64,000 nt of DNA from a virus. Positions 32,730 to 40,025 of this stretch are shown here, one piece after another. The notes beneath the pieces were generated by a model that saw only the letters and a program-made list of their open reading frames with translations, made no database searches and was not told where the DNA came from. Made by a program: the position numbers and the translations under genes. How positions within the stretch are numbered: the stretch's first letter is position 1; each line of letters opens with the position of its first letter. The stretch lies in the IMG/VR virus record IMGVR_UViG_3300010354_000057, positions 24,109 to 88,108 of that record; one strand, given 5' to 3'.

Positions 32730-33602
32730 ATGTCTTTAATAGGAATTCATAAATGGACTGACATAAATTGTCCAGAGTATAAAATATTTGATACGAACAA
32801 ACAGGATGTAGATATTTCTTATTATAACGATCTTGGATATGAAGCATTTGATCCAAATCAAAAAAATGTAATACTTATATTTTTTAAAAGTGGATCTGGA
32901 GGTTTGTTTTTAGGAAATTGTTTATCTCTAAGTGATAATTTTTTATGCAAATACAAGAATATAGATGAGAAATTAAATTTTTTAAAAGAAAGTATTAAAT
33001 CACAAGAAGTATTTTGGAATGATATTTACCTTAGTTCAATAGTAGACTATGGTGATGTTGAAAACACTGAAAAATATTCTTTAGTATATGATCATAATCC
33101 TAAAACCATAAAGTATCATTTTAAACATTGGAAAAATTTAAATGTTATATATTTTAAAAATCCAGATCTTTTTTGTAGAGTAAGAAGAGTTTTAAAGAAT
33201 TTTAATGGATATATTTCACATACTAGTTCAGAAAAAATAAAAAAAGTAGAAGTAAAAGAAATACCAAAATCAATTAAACAATATAGATCTCTTTCTAAAA
33301 AAGATCAAAATTTTTTAAAAGAGCTTTATTTTAGTGATGAAAAACTTTATACGTCTTCATTTTTAAATAACAAGAAACTATTTTACGTTTGGGACACAAA
33401 TTGGTATTTTTCTGAGGAAGATACTGTAACTCATATTAAAGAACTTTATGATCTTTTTAATTTATCTGGGTTTAATGAATATGCTATAAAAGAATATTAT
33501 AAAATATGGATTGAAAAGATAGATGATTTGAGAACTTTGGATTTTAATAGTATTAAACATTTATCCGAAGATCAAAATACATTTGATAGAAGTATTTTTT
33601 AA
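32730..33602 (+). CDS. Sulfotransferase-like family protein, paralogue 1 of 5
   Basis: 290 residues. Family marks: loop FFKSGSGGLFLGNCLSLS (residues 51-68), VIYFKNPDLFCRVRRVLKN, which could be the 3'-phosphate-binding element of a sulfotransferase, and VWDTNWYFSEEDTV in the C-terminal third. The same three blocks occur in the genes at 34659, 35615, 37201 and 38052. Strict Walker A Lys-Ser/Thr is missing. The 90-base stretch at 33369-33458 is base-identical to the paralogue at 34659. Confidence 0.6.
   Translation: MSLIGIHKWTDINCPEYKIFDTNKQDVDISYYNDLGYEAFDPNQKNVILIFFKSGSGGLFLGNCLSLSDNFLCKYKNIDEKLNFLKESIKSQEVFWNDIYLSSIVDYGDVENTEKYSLVYDHNPKTIKYHFKHWKNLNVIYFKNPDLFCRVRRVLKNFNGYISHTSSEKIKKVEVKEIPKSIKQYRSLSKKDQNFLKELYFSDEKLYTSSFLNNKKLFYVWDTNWYFSEEDTVTHIKELYDLFNLSGFNEYAIKEYYKIWIEKIDDLRTLDFNSIKHLSEDQNTFDRSIF
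33369..33458 (+). repeat. 90-base exact repeat, copy 1
   Basis: Identical over 90 bases to 35361-35450, and over 75 bases to 36317-36391, including every wobble position, whereas flanking sequence of the three genes has diverged. It codes for the conserved WDTNWYFSEEDTVTHIKEL block. Confidence 0.95.
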
Positions 33603-33603
33603 T

Positions 33604-33632
33604 TTGACACTAAATAGTTTTTTGATTATAAT
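33604..33632 (+). promoter_or_regulatory. Consensus sigma-70 promoter (TTGACA-N17-TATAAT)
   Basis: TTGACA 33604-33609 and TATAAT 33627-33632 with a 17-base spacer, immediately after the preceding stop. It points to the ferritin-like gene. Confidence 0.85.
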
Positions 33633-33671
33633 AGATTTGTTATCATGATGATTTGAAATAAATCTTTATTT

Positions 33672-33679
33672 TATAAATA
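33672..33679 (+). promoter_or_regulatory. T4-type late promoter (TATAAATA)
   Basis: Exact match to the T4 late promoter octamer, 37 bases before the ATG of the ferritin-like gene and downstream of the sigma-70 promoter, giving that gene an early and a late start. Confidence 0.65.
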
Positions 33680-33716
33680 ATAATAAATTAAAGTAGGTTA
33701 CTACGGAGTTAAAAAA

Positions 33717-34391
33717 ATGCTTTCTGGAAAAGAATTTGTACAAAAAATCAAGAGAGAGAATGCTGAACTTTTTGAACAATCTCGCGTGAATGTTCGTCGT
33801 TTCTTTGCTTCAAACCCAAGCAAGGAGCACATGGTTGAGCATTTCCGTGGCCGCATGGTAAACGAAGCAATGAACATGAAAGCAATCGCTGCTGAGGTTG
33901 CTGCTGCTCCAGCATCTATGGATGTTACCGAACTTGAACTGCTGACTAAGCAAGCACAAGATGAGGCAAAGCACTTCCGTATGGTGAAGGAAGTTATTGA
34001 GCACATTTCTGGTGAGAAAGTAGATGTTGATGCTGCTTTCGCCGCAGAAGCTGCTGCTCCACAAGCAAAAGGTGCTACTCTACTCGATAAGTATGGTGCA
34101 TCTGAGGATCCTGCTGCTCTTGCTGCATATCAACTCGTCGCTGAGGGTCGTGCAGAGGCAGTCTGGAACGAAATGGCAGAGTGTGTAGAAGATGAATTCA
34201 TTTCTTCACGTTATGCTGCTATTGCTAAGGACGAAGGTTTCCACGCTAATATTGGTGGTTGGAAACTTGAGAAACTTGTAGAAGGTGCTGCTGACCTCCA
34301 GGAGCGCATTCTTGCAATGGTTGCTCAAATGCGTTCGGATCTTCTTGAAATCAGCAACAAGAACACCGCTGTTCCTTTTGCTGCTATCTGA
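33717..34391 (+). CDS. Ferritin-like di-iron carboxylate protein
   Basis: 224 residues, all helical. Two ExxH motifs, Glu83-AK-His86 and Glu173-GF-His176, with further Glu at 50 and 143/147 give the six-ligand di-iron pattern of a four-helix ferritin-like bundle. An Ala-rich insert (residues ~104-120) separates the halves. Codons are GC-richer and much more C-ending than in neighbouring genes, and the gene has its own consensus early and late promoters, so it looks like a separately acquired, highly expressed cassette placed between members of one paralogous family. Oxygenase, oxidase or iron storage roles are all possible. Confidence 0.78.
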   Translation: MLSGKEFVQKIKRENAELFEQSRVNVRRFFASNPSKEHMVEHFRGRMVNEAMNMKAIAAEVAAAPASMDVTELELLTKQAQDEAKHFRMVKEVIEHISGEKVDVDAAFAAEAAAPQAKGATLLDKYGASEDPAALAAYQLVAEGRAEAVWNEMAECVEDEFISSRYAAIAKDEGFHANIGGWKLEKLVEGAADLQERILAMVAQMRSDLLEISNKNTAVPFAAI

Positions 34392-34407
34392 TAGATAAAA
34401 ATATATT

Positions 34408-34662
34408 ATGAGTACTTTTGAAACAAGGCAACGTAAAGATAAAACTCGCATAATTAAGTGGGTTAGTGCCAGTACAATACTCATCGCAATGGTGTTTCAT
34501 GTATTGGGGCTAACCCCTTGGAATAGCATCCTACAATTAATTGGTGCATCTGGTTGGACTTATGTTGGATTTAAATGGAAGGAACGTTCAATCATAATGA
34601 ACTTCCTTCCACAATTTTTTATTATCATACCTGGATTATTTTATTTGTTTTTTATAAAATGA
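34408..34662 (+). CDS. Small two-helix membrane protein (DUF6552-like)
   Basis: 84 residues with two hydrophobic helices (about 17-35 and 61-82, FLPQFFIIIPGLFYLFFIK). The middle (QLIGASGWTYVGFKWKERSII) recalls a small membrane family of marine bacteria and phages, tentatively DUF6552. TGA overlaps the ATG of the next paralogue. Confidence 0.6.
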   Translation: MSTFETRQRKDKTRIIKWVSASTILIAMVFHVLGLTPWNSILQLIGASGWTYVGFKWKERSIIMNFLPQFFIIIPGLFYLFFIK

Positions 34663-35615
34663 CTAAAGAGGTTGATGAATTAAAAAATTCTTTAGATTTT
34701 AGTAAAATTAGGATAGGTTCACATCGATGGAATGTTCAGTCTGGTAGAGACCTTGAATATATTGAATGGGATAGTCTTCCAGAAGATGTAGATGAACAGA
34801 GAGATAATCTATCAAGATATTTTTACGATCGTGATTATGAGAATGTTTTACTAATATTTTTTAAAAGTGGTGCTGGTGGATTATTTCTATCAAATTGTTT
34901 AGCATTGAGTGATAGTGTTGGTAGTATTTTTATAGACATAGAAGAAAAAATAAGATTTTTTAATAAGTACCTTGAATCTCAAAAAGTTTTTTGGAATGAT
35001 TGTTATATAAACAATACTTCTCCAGAAATTCATCAAAATAACAAAGAATATTTTAGAAAAAAATATCATTTTATTTACGAACATAATCCAAAATATATAA
35101 AAAGACATTTAAAGTTTTGGAGTAAATGTAACGTAATATACTTTACAAATCCAGATTTATTCTGTAAAATAAGGCAGTTATTAAAAAATATAGATGGTAA
35201 TCTAGGATATATTAGTTATGAACATGTTAAACCTGATTTAACTGGGTATTCTGTACCAAAAAGTTTTAAAGACTTTTTTAATCTTCCCAAAGAAAGACAA
35301 GAAATTTTAAAAAATGTCTACAAGAGTGAAGAAAATATAAATTCTTTTTGTTTTTCAAAGAACAAGAAACTATTTTACGTTTGGGACACAAATTGGTATT
35401 TTTCTGAGGAAGATACTGTAACTCATATTAAAGAACTTTATGATCTTTTTGGATTTAATGATTTTAACGCTGATGTAGTATCTCAGTTTTATAGAAAGTG
35501 GATTTCTAAATTAGATGAACTTTCCATAAGAGAAATTCCTGATAATATACAAGAGTTACTTAAAAATGAAAAAAATTTTGATAAATCTATAACCTCTTTT
35601 TGGGACTTATACTAA
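34659..35615 (+). CDS. Sulfotransferase-like family protein, paralogue 2 of 5
   Basis: 318 residues from the ATG at 34659 (ATGA overlap); the longer frame would run through the membrane protein gene. Blocks: SHRWNVQSGRDLEYIEWD near the start, loop FFKSGAGGLFLSNCLALS, IYFTNPDLFCKIRQLLKN, VWDTNWYFSEEDTV. Closest to the next gene product, with which it shares SHRWN, LEYI-WD, YDRDYE and the C-terminal plan. Carries the 90-base exact repeat. Confidence 0.6.
   Translation: MTKEVDELKNSLDFSKIRIGSHRWNVQSGRDLEYIEWDSLPEDVDEQRDNLSRYFYDRDYENVLLIFFKSGAGGLFLSNCLALSDSVGSIFIDIEEKIRFFNKYLESQKVFWNDCYINNTSPEIHQNNKEYFRKKYHFIYEHNPKYIKRHLKFWSKCNVIYFTNPDLFCKIRQLLKNIDGNLGYISYEHVKPDLTGYSVPKSFKDFFNLPKERQEILKNVYKSEENINSFCFSKNKKLFYVWDTNWYFSEEDTVTHIKELYDLFGFNDFNADVVSQFYRKWISKLDELSIREIPDNIQELLKNEKNFDKSITSFWDLY
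35361..35467 (+). repeat. Exact repeat, copy 2
   Basis: 35361-35450 equals 33369-33458 (90 bases) and 35376-35467 equals 36317-36408 (92 bases). The two matches overlap, so this copy is the link between the other two. Confidence 0.95.
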
Positions 35616-36556
35616 TGAATAAAAAAATTAATTTAGGATCTCATAGGTGGAATCCTTTGTCAAATAGAAGTCTTGAATACATTAAATGGGATAAAGTTCC
35701 AGAAGATGTGCAATATCAAAGAAAAAACCTCAAAAGATCTTTTTATGATCGTGATTATGAAAAAGTTATAGTTTTGTTTTTTCAAAGTGGGTCTGGTGGG
35801 TTATTTTTAGCTAATTGTCTATCATTAAGTAATTCTGTTTGTAGTTCATTTGTACACGTAAATGAAAAAATACAATTACTTAATAATTATTTGAAGAGAC
35901 AGAAAGGAACTTTTTGGAATGATCTTTATATTAATAATTATTATCCAGAATTATTTCAAGAAGATGGAGAAAATAAAGAAGAGGGAATATGGCATACTAC
36001 AGATGGGTACTTCTTTATTCATGAACACGAAGCTAAAAATATACCAATTCATTTAGAATTTTGGAATAATGCTAATATGATATATTTCAAAAATCCAGAT
36101 CTTTTTTGTAAGATTAGGAAACTCCTTAAGAATATTGATGGTAGACTTGGGTATATGAGTTACGAACCACTTAAACAAACTAAAGAACAATATCCAATTC
36201 CATCGAGTTTTTCTGAATTTTTTAAATTATCTAAAAAAGAACAGGAAGAGTTAAAAGATGTATATAAAAGCGCAGACATATATACATCATCATTTTTAAA
36301 GAATAAAAAATTATTATACGTTTGGGACACAAATTGGTATTTTTCTGAGGAAGATACTGTAACTCATATTAAAGAACTTTATGATCTTTTTGGATTTAAT
36401 GATTTTAATAAAAAGGCAATAATTAACTATTACAATCAGTGGATCGAAAAATTGGATGAATTAAGTTCTAGACCAATACCTAATAATTTGCCAGAACTGA
36501 TTGGAAATAAAACTAATTATGATGTTCCTATAAGTAACTTTAAAGATTTAAAATGA
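35615..36556 (+). CDS. Sulfotransferase-like family protein, paralogue 3 of 5
   Basis: 313 residues from the ATG at 35615, which shares a base with the preceding TAA. SHRWNPLSNRSLEYIKWD, loop LFFQSGSGGLFLANCLSLS, IYFKNPDLFCKIRKLLKNIDG, VWDTNWYFSEEDTV. An insert of about 10 residues (QEDGENKEEGIWHTTDG) is absent from paralogues 1 and 2. Tandem with paralogue 2, so a local duplication is likely. Confidence 0.6.
   Translation: MNKKINLGSHRWNPLSNRSLEYIKWDKVPEDVQYQRKNLKRSFYDRDYEKVIVLFFQSGSGGLFLANCLSLSNSVCSSFVHVNEKIQLLNNYLKRQKGTFWNDLYINNYYPELFQEDGENKEEGIWHTTDGYFFIHEHEAKNIPIHLEFWNNANMIYFKNPDLFCKIRKLLKNIDGRLGYMSYEPLKQTKEQYPIPSSFSEFFKLSKKEQEELKDVYKSADIYTSSFLKNKKLLYVWDTNWYFSEEDTVTHIKELYDLFGFNDFNKKAIINYYNQWIEKLDELSSRPIPNNLPELIGNKTNYDVPISNFKDLK
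36317..36408 (+). repeat. Exact repeat, copy 3
   Basis: 92 bases identical to 35376-35467; the first 75 also match the copy at 33 kb. Confidence 0.95.
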
Positions 36557-36581
36557 TTAGTAAAGTATTTTGGTGTTTCAA

Positions 36582-37208
36582 ATGAAAAAAATGGTAATTC
36601 TTACTGGACCTCAAGGATCTGGTAATCATCTATGGTCTAAGATATTTTCACTACATCCAAATGTATTTGGATGGAAAACTTTACTTGAAAACTACTGGGA
36701 AGCGCATAGATTTGCTGAACCATTTTGTGAATATTGGAAAGATATAACAAAACTCAAAGATTTTGATTGGTCTACACATGATTATTTTTTTACCAGTATT
36801 AGTGTTCCTCTGGGAATTAAAGAAACAAAATGGGAACCTAATATTATGAAGTTTTCTAATGAAGTAGAAAATTTGGGCATTAAAACTCAAATAGTTGTAG
36901 TTGGTAGAGATCAAAATATTCTGAGGCATCAGCAAAATCGCCTTAGAAAGGAGAGTACTCTTCCGCATTTCATGAAACAACTTCCAGAGTTTCCTAATCC
37001 TATATTTTTAAGTTATGAACTTCTTTATCTTTATAAGCAGGATTATTTGAAGTCTTTGGATGTTGGGATTCCAATCGCTTGGGATGATCCAAGAATTGAT
37101 GATATATTAACTAATGACCCTAATGATAAGTATGTTCATCATGTGGAAGAGTATTTTTTAGATAGATGTAATAGAACGGGAATTCCATTAAAACAGATAA
37201 ATGAGTAA
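36582..37208 (+). CDS. Sulfotransferase-like P-loop protein, paralogue of the gene at 39123
   Basis: 208 residues from the ATG at 36582. VILTGPQGSGNHLWSKIFSLHP (residues 4-25) is the nucleotide loop; VVVGRDQNILRHQQNRLR gives the mid-protein Arg/Asp element, and YVHHVEEYFLDR near the end is shared with the protein at 39123. This family is known, to my memory, in several T4-like cyanophages. It interrupts the run of the other sulfotransferase-like family. Confidence 0.65.
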   Translation: MKKMVILTGPQGSGNHLWSKIFSLHPNVFGWKTLLENYWEAHRFAEPFCEYWKDITKLKDFDWSTHDYFFTSISVPLGIKETKWEPNIMKFSNEVENLGIKTQIVVVGRDQNILRHQQNRLRKESTLPHFMKQLPEFPNPIFLSYELLYLYKQDYLKSLDVGIPIAWDDPRIDDILTNDPNDKYVHHVEEYFLDRCNRTGIPLKQINE

Positions 37209-38049
37209 TTATGATCTAGATTTATCAAATTATATAAAATTACAACTCATAGAATCTACTGATGATGAGTATATAATTTATAAGCAAAGTGAAAATTTTT
37301 TTCCAGAAGGAAATTTTCACTTTGTTCATAAAAATTATGATAAGATTATTTTGGTTATATATCCCTTTGCTTCTGGTGGAAATTTTTTAATTAATTGTTT
37401 ATCGTTGAGTAACGATATTGCATCATCTCTTAAATCTTTATCAGACAAGATTAAATTTTTGGATAGTTCTCTTTCTTCTCAAGAAAAACACTGGGAAGAT
37501 TTTCTTATCAATGACAAATTTTTTACTTATAGTGATGTAAAGAGTAAAAAAAAGGAAAAATATTTTTTTATAAAAACGCATTTAGTAAATAAAATAAAAA
37601 ATCAGTCTACTAATCTTTCGGATACATCAAATAATATAAATTATCACTTAAAAAATTGGAAAAACTGTAAAAAAATAATATACATAAAAAACACAAGACT
37701 ATTTTGTAATCTTAGAAGATGTATTTTAAAAAAATCTGTGGAAAATGGATTATACGAAAAAATACCCTTACAAATTGGGGATTATTTTAAATTATCGGAT
37801 GATAAGAAAGAATTATTGAAGAAAATATACAACGATAAAATTCAAAAATATTCTTATTGTGATATTCAATCTAAAATTGAATATTATGTATGGGATGCTA
37901 ATTGGTATTTGTCAGAACAAGATACTATTTTTAACATTAGACAATTTTATGATGCTATTGGACTGTCTCAATTTAATGAAAAATATTTAAAACATTTTTA
38001 TAACTCTTGGATGAATACTATCATAAGACTTAGAAAAATTGATTTGTAA
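37201..38049 (+). CDS. Sulfotransferase-like family protein, paralogue 4 of 5
   Basis: 282 residues, overlapping the preceding gene by 8 bases. Loop YPFASGGNFLINCLSLSND, KNTRLFCNLRRCIL, and YYVWDANWYLSEQDTIFNIRQFYD. More diverged than paralogues 1-3 and without the exact nucleotide repeat; extremely AT-rich. Confidence 0.55.
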   Translation: MSNYDLDLSNYIKLQLIESTDDEYIIYKQSENFFPEGNFHFVHKNYDKIILVIYPFASGGNFLINCLSLSNDIASSLKSLSDKIKFLDSSLSSQEKHWEDFLINDKFFTYSDVKSKKKEKYFFIKTHLVNKIKNQSTNLSDTSNNINYHLKNWKNCKKIIYIKNTRLFCNLRRCILKKSVENGLYEKIPLQIGDYFKLSDDKKELLKKIYNDKIQKYSYCDIQSKIEYYVWDANWYLSEQDTIFNIRQFYDAIGLSQFNEKYLKHFYNSWMNTIIRLRKIDL

Positions 38050-38051
38050 TT

Positions 38052-38771
38052 ATGTGGCAACCATTCTTCCCTTCACTATATGATTTTAGTTATACTAATC
38101 ATAATGATAGAATAAAAAATTTTTATTCCACATTCAAATTTAAAAATAATAAAAATTCTATTATAGTTATTTTTGATGGAGGATCTGGTGGAGGATTTCT
38201 TGTCAATTGTTTATCTTTAAGTGATAAGATAGGATCTACTATTAATAATAAAATTGATTTTCTTTTAGGGAAATTAGATAATATGGGTGTTGTTTGGGAA
38301 GACTTTCATTTAAATAATATTATTGAAGATGGTAAATATTTTTTTATTTTAGATCACCCCTTTACCTCAAAAGTTCTCAAATATCACCTAAAAACGTGGA
38401 ATAGTAAAATAGTAATATTATTTAAAAATACTAATTATTTTTGTAAACTTAGAAGATGTGTTTGGAATGTTAATGGTGAAATATGTTATGATGAAGAATA
38501 TAAAGATGGAATTATTAAAACTGAAAATAAATTAGAGAGATACAATGATAAAAATCAAACATATTCTTTTTGTGATTTAGATAATAAGATTAATTTTTAT
38601 ATTTGGGATACTAATTGGTATTTTTCTTTTGAAGAAACTATTTTTAATTTAAATCAATTATATAATTTATTGGAATTGGGGAGTATTGACGAAAAAGCAA
38701 TAAAGAAGTATTATAATGTTTGGATAAAAAAAATTAATGATCTAAAAAATATATCTGTAAAACATGGATAA
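38052..38771 (+). CDS. Sulfotransferase-like family protein, paralogue 5 of 5
   Basis: 239 residues, the shortest member. Loop IFDGGSGGGFLVNCLSLSD, KNTNYFCKLRRCVWN, FYIWDTNWYFSFEETIFNL. Shares FCKLRRC with paralogue 4, so 4 and 5 form a subgroup. The central region between loop and KNT block is shortened. Confidence 0.55.
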   Translation: MWQPFFPSLYDFSYTNHNDRIKNFYSTFKFKNNKNSIIVIFDGGSGGGFLVNCLSLSDKIGSTINNKIDFLLGKLDNMGVVWEDFHLNNIIEDGKYFFILDHPFTSKVLKYHLKTWNSKIVILFKNTNYFCKLRRCVWNVNGEICYDEEYKDGIIKTENKLERYNDKNQTYSFCDLDNKINFYIWDTNWYFSFEETIFNLNQLYNLLELGSIDEKAIKKYYNVWIKKINDLKNISVKHG

Positions 38772-39120
38772 TTATTCAAAATTAATAAATGTATCTGAAA
38801 GTATAGATGCGACTGAAGAACAATTATTAAAATTGTCTAACCATAAACATTATGGAATAAGATATAGAGTTGCAAAAAATGTAAATACAACAGAAAGTAT
38901 TTTGTCTAATCTTGTTGATGACAATACTATATCTGTTAGATACGAAGTTGCTAGAAATAAAAATACAAATCTCAGGGATTTGGTAAAATTATTAAAGGAT
39001 AAAAGTTCTATAGTTGTTATTGCTGCCAAAAATAATTTAGAAGAAAGAACAAAAAAAGAAATAACAACTCCAGATACTATAGGAATAAGAAAAGTTAAAT
39101 TAATAACCGAACATTTTTGA
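38764..39120 (+). CDS. Variant-leucine-rich/HEAT-like repeat protein
   Basis: 118 residues with three ~25-residue repeats: EEQLLKLSNHKHYGIRYRVAKN, ESILSNLVDDNTISVRYEVARN, and LVKLLKDKSSIVVIAAKNN. The pattern (L..L....-VR..VA.N) is that of variant leucine-rich repeats, which usually bind proteins. It overlaps its neighbour by 8 bases. Likely a partner or adaptor rather than an enzyme. Confidence 0.65.
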   Translation: MDNYSKLINVSESIDATEEQLLKLSNHKHYGIRYRVAKNVNTTESILSNLVDDNTISVRYEVARNKNTNLRDLVKLLKDKSSIVVIAAKNNLEERTKKEITTPDTIGIRKVKLITEHF

Positions 39121-39122
39121 AA

Positions 39123-39776
39123 ATGAAAAAACTTTTAATCATCACAGGACCACAAGGATCTGGTAATCATTTCTTTAGTAGAGTATTCAGTACACATCCA
39201 GAAGTTGGTGGATGGAAAAGTCTTCTTGAAAAGTATTGGGTTCCTAGTGATGAAGAATACTTTGCAAGATACTGGGTTTATCCTGAGGAACTTACGAAAA
39301 AAGATTTTGAAGGATATGATTATTGGTTGGCAAATGTAAGTTGCCCATTCTTTTATGATGGGGTCAGGTATGTCCCAAAGATTAAAGAAGTTGCAGAGAA
39401 AGCACAATCATTTGGAATTGATGTTCAGATTGCAATTATTGTAAGAGATCCGAATATCAATGGTCAGCAGCAACTGAGAGTTCGTGGAGAAATTACAATT
39501 CCTATTGCACAAGATTACTACTACAATACTCTTATTCCTGCAGGATTTAAAGTTCACTTCCTAGATAATGAGGCGTTTTTCTTACACAGAGGACATTATC
39601 TCAAATGGGTAAGTGAACTTTTAGATTTCCCTGTGGACTATAACAATCCTGATATTTTTAAGTTTATTACTGAAGATCCTAATAAAAAATATGTGAATTA
39701 TGTTGATGAATATTGGCTTGACAAAGAGGTGTGGGATGGGATAAGATCTAAGAAAGATAGGAATTTACATTCATGA
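39123..39776 (+). CDS. Sulfotransferase-like P-loop protein, paralogue of the gene at 36582
   Basis: 217 residues from the ATG at 39123. LLIITGPQGSGNHFFSRVFS and VGGWKSLLEKYW match the paralogue; AIIVRDPNINGQQQLRVRGE provides the RDPN element that resembles the 3'-phosphate site of sulfotransferases. Last member of the 32-40 kb set; the small ORF at 39773 follows with an overlap. Confidence 0.65.
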   Translation: MKKLLIITGPQGSGNHFFSRVFSTHPEVGGWKSLLEKYWVPSDEEYFARYWVYPEELTKKDFEGYDYWLANVSCPFFYDGVRYVPKIKEVAEKAQSFGIDVQIAIIVRDPNINGQQQLRVRGEITIPIAQDYYYNTLIPAGFKVHFLDNEAFFLHRGHYLKWVSELLDFPVDYNNPDIFKFITEDPNKKYVNYVDEYWLDKEVWDGIRSKKDRNLHS

Positions 39777-39952
39777 ATACTAATCCTGAATTTCCATATG
39801 AAAATTTTCCTTACAAATTAGAATATAAAGATGGTAAAGAAAAAAGAGTTTGTTACTTTGAATGTAAAGAACATTTGGATAAATATCTAGTTCGTTATAA
39901 TATCAAAAAGAAGGATGCTGATATTCACATTAATAAAAAAAAGGTTAAGTGA
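39773..39952 (+). CDS. Small basic protein
   Basis: 59 residues (MNTNPEFPYENFPYKLEYKD), starting in an ATGA overlap with the preceding gene; aromatic in the first half and Lys-rich at the end (INKKKVK). No family recognised. Confidence 0.5.
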   Translation: MNTNPEFPYENFPYKLEYKDGKEKRVCYFECKEHLDKYLVRYNIKKKDADIHINKKKVK

Positions 39953-40025
39953 AATAAAAGATTACATTTATTTACGAAAATTGAGAAAAAGATTAAATAA
40001 GAAAGATCCCTTTATATACAAATGA
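39951..40025 (+). other. Open frame ending in the same DPFIYK tail as the ORF at 42791
   Basis: This frame has no ATG but reads IYLRKLRKRLNKKDPFIYK to a TGA at 40023-40025 that overlaps the carbamoyltransferase ATG. The 33-residue ORF at 42791 ends in KEDPFIYK. A TTG at 39981 could start a 14-residue peptide. It may be a small gene with an unusual start or the remnant of one. Confidence 0.4.
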
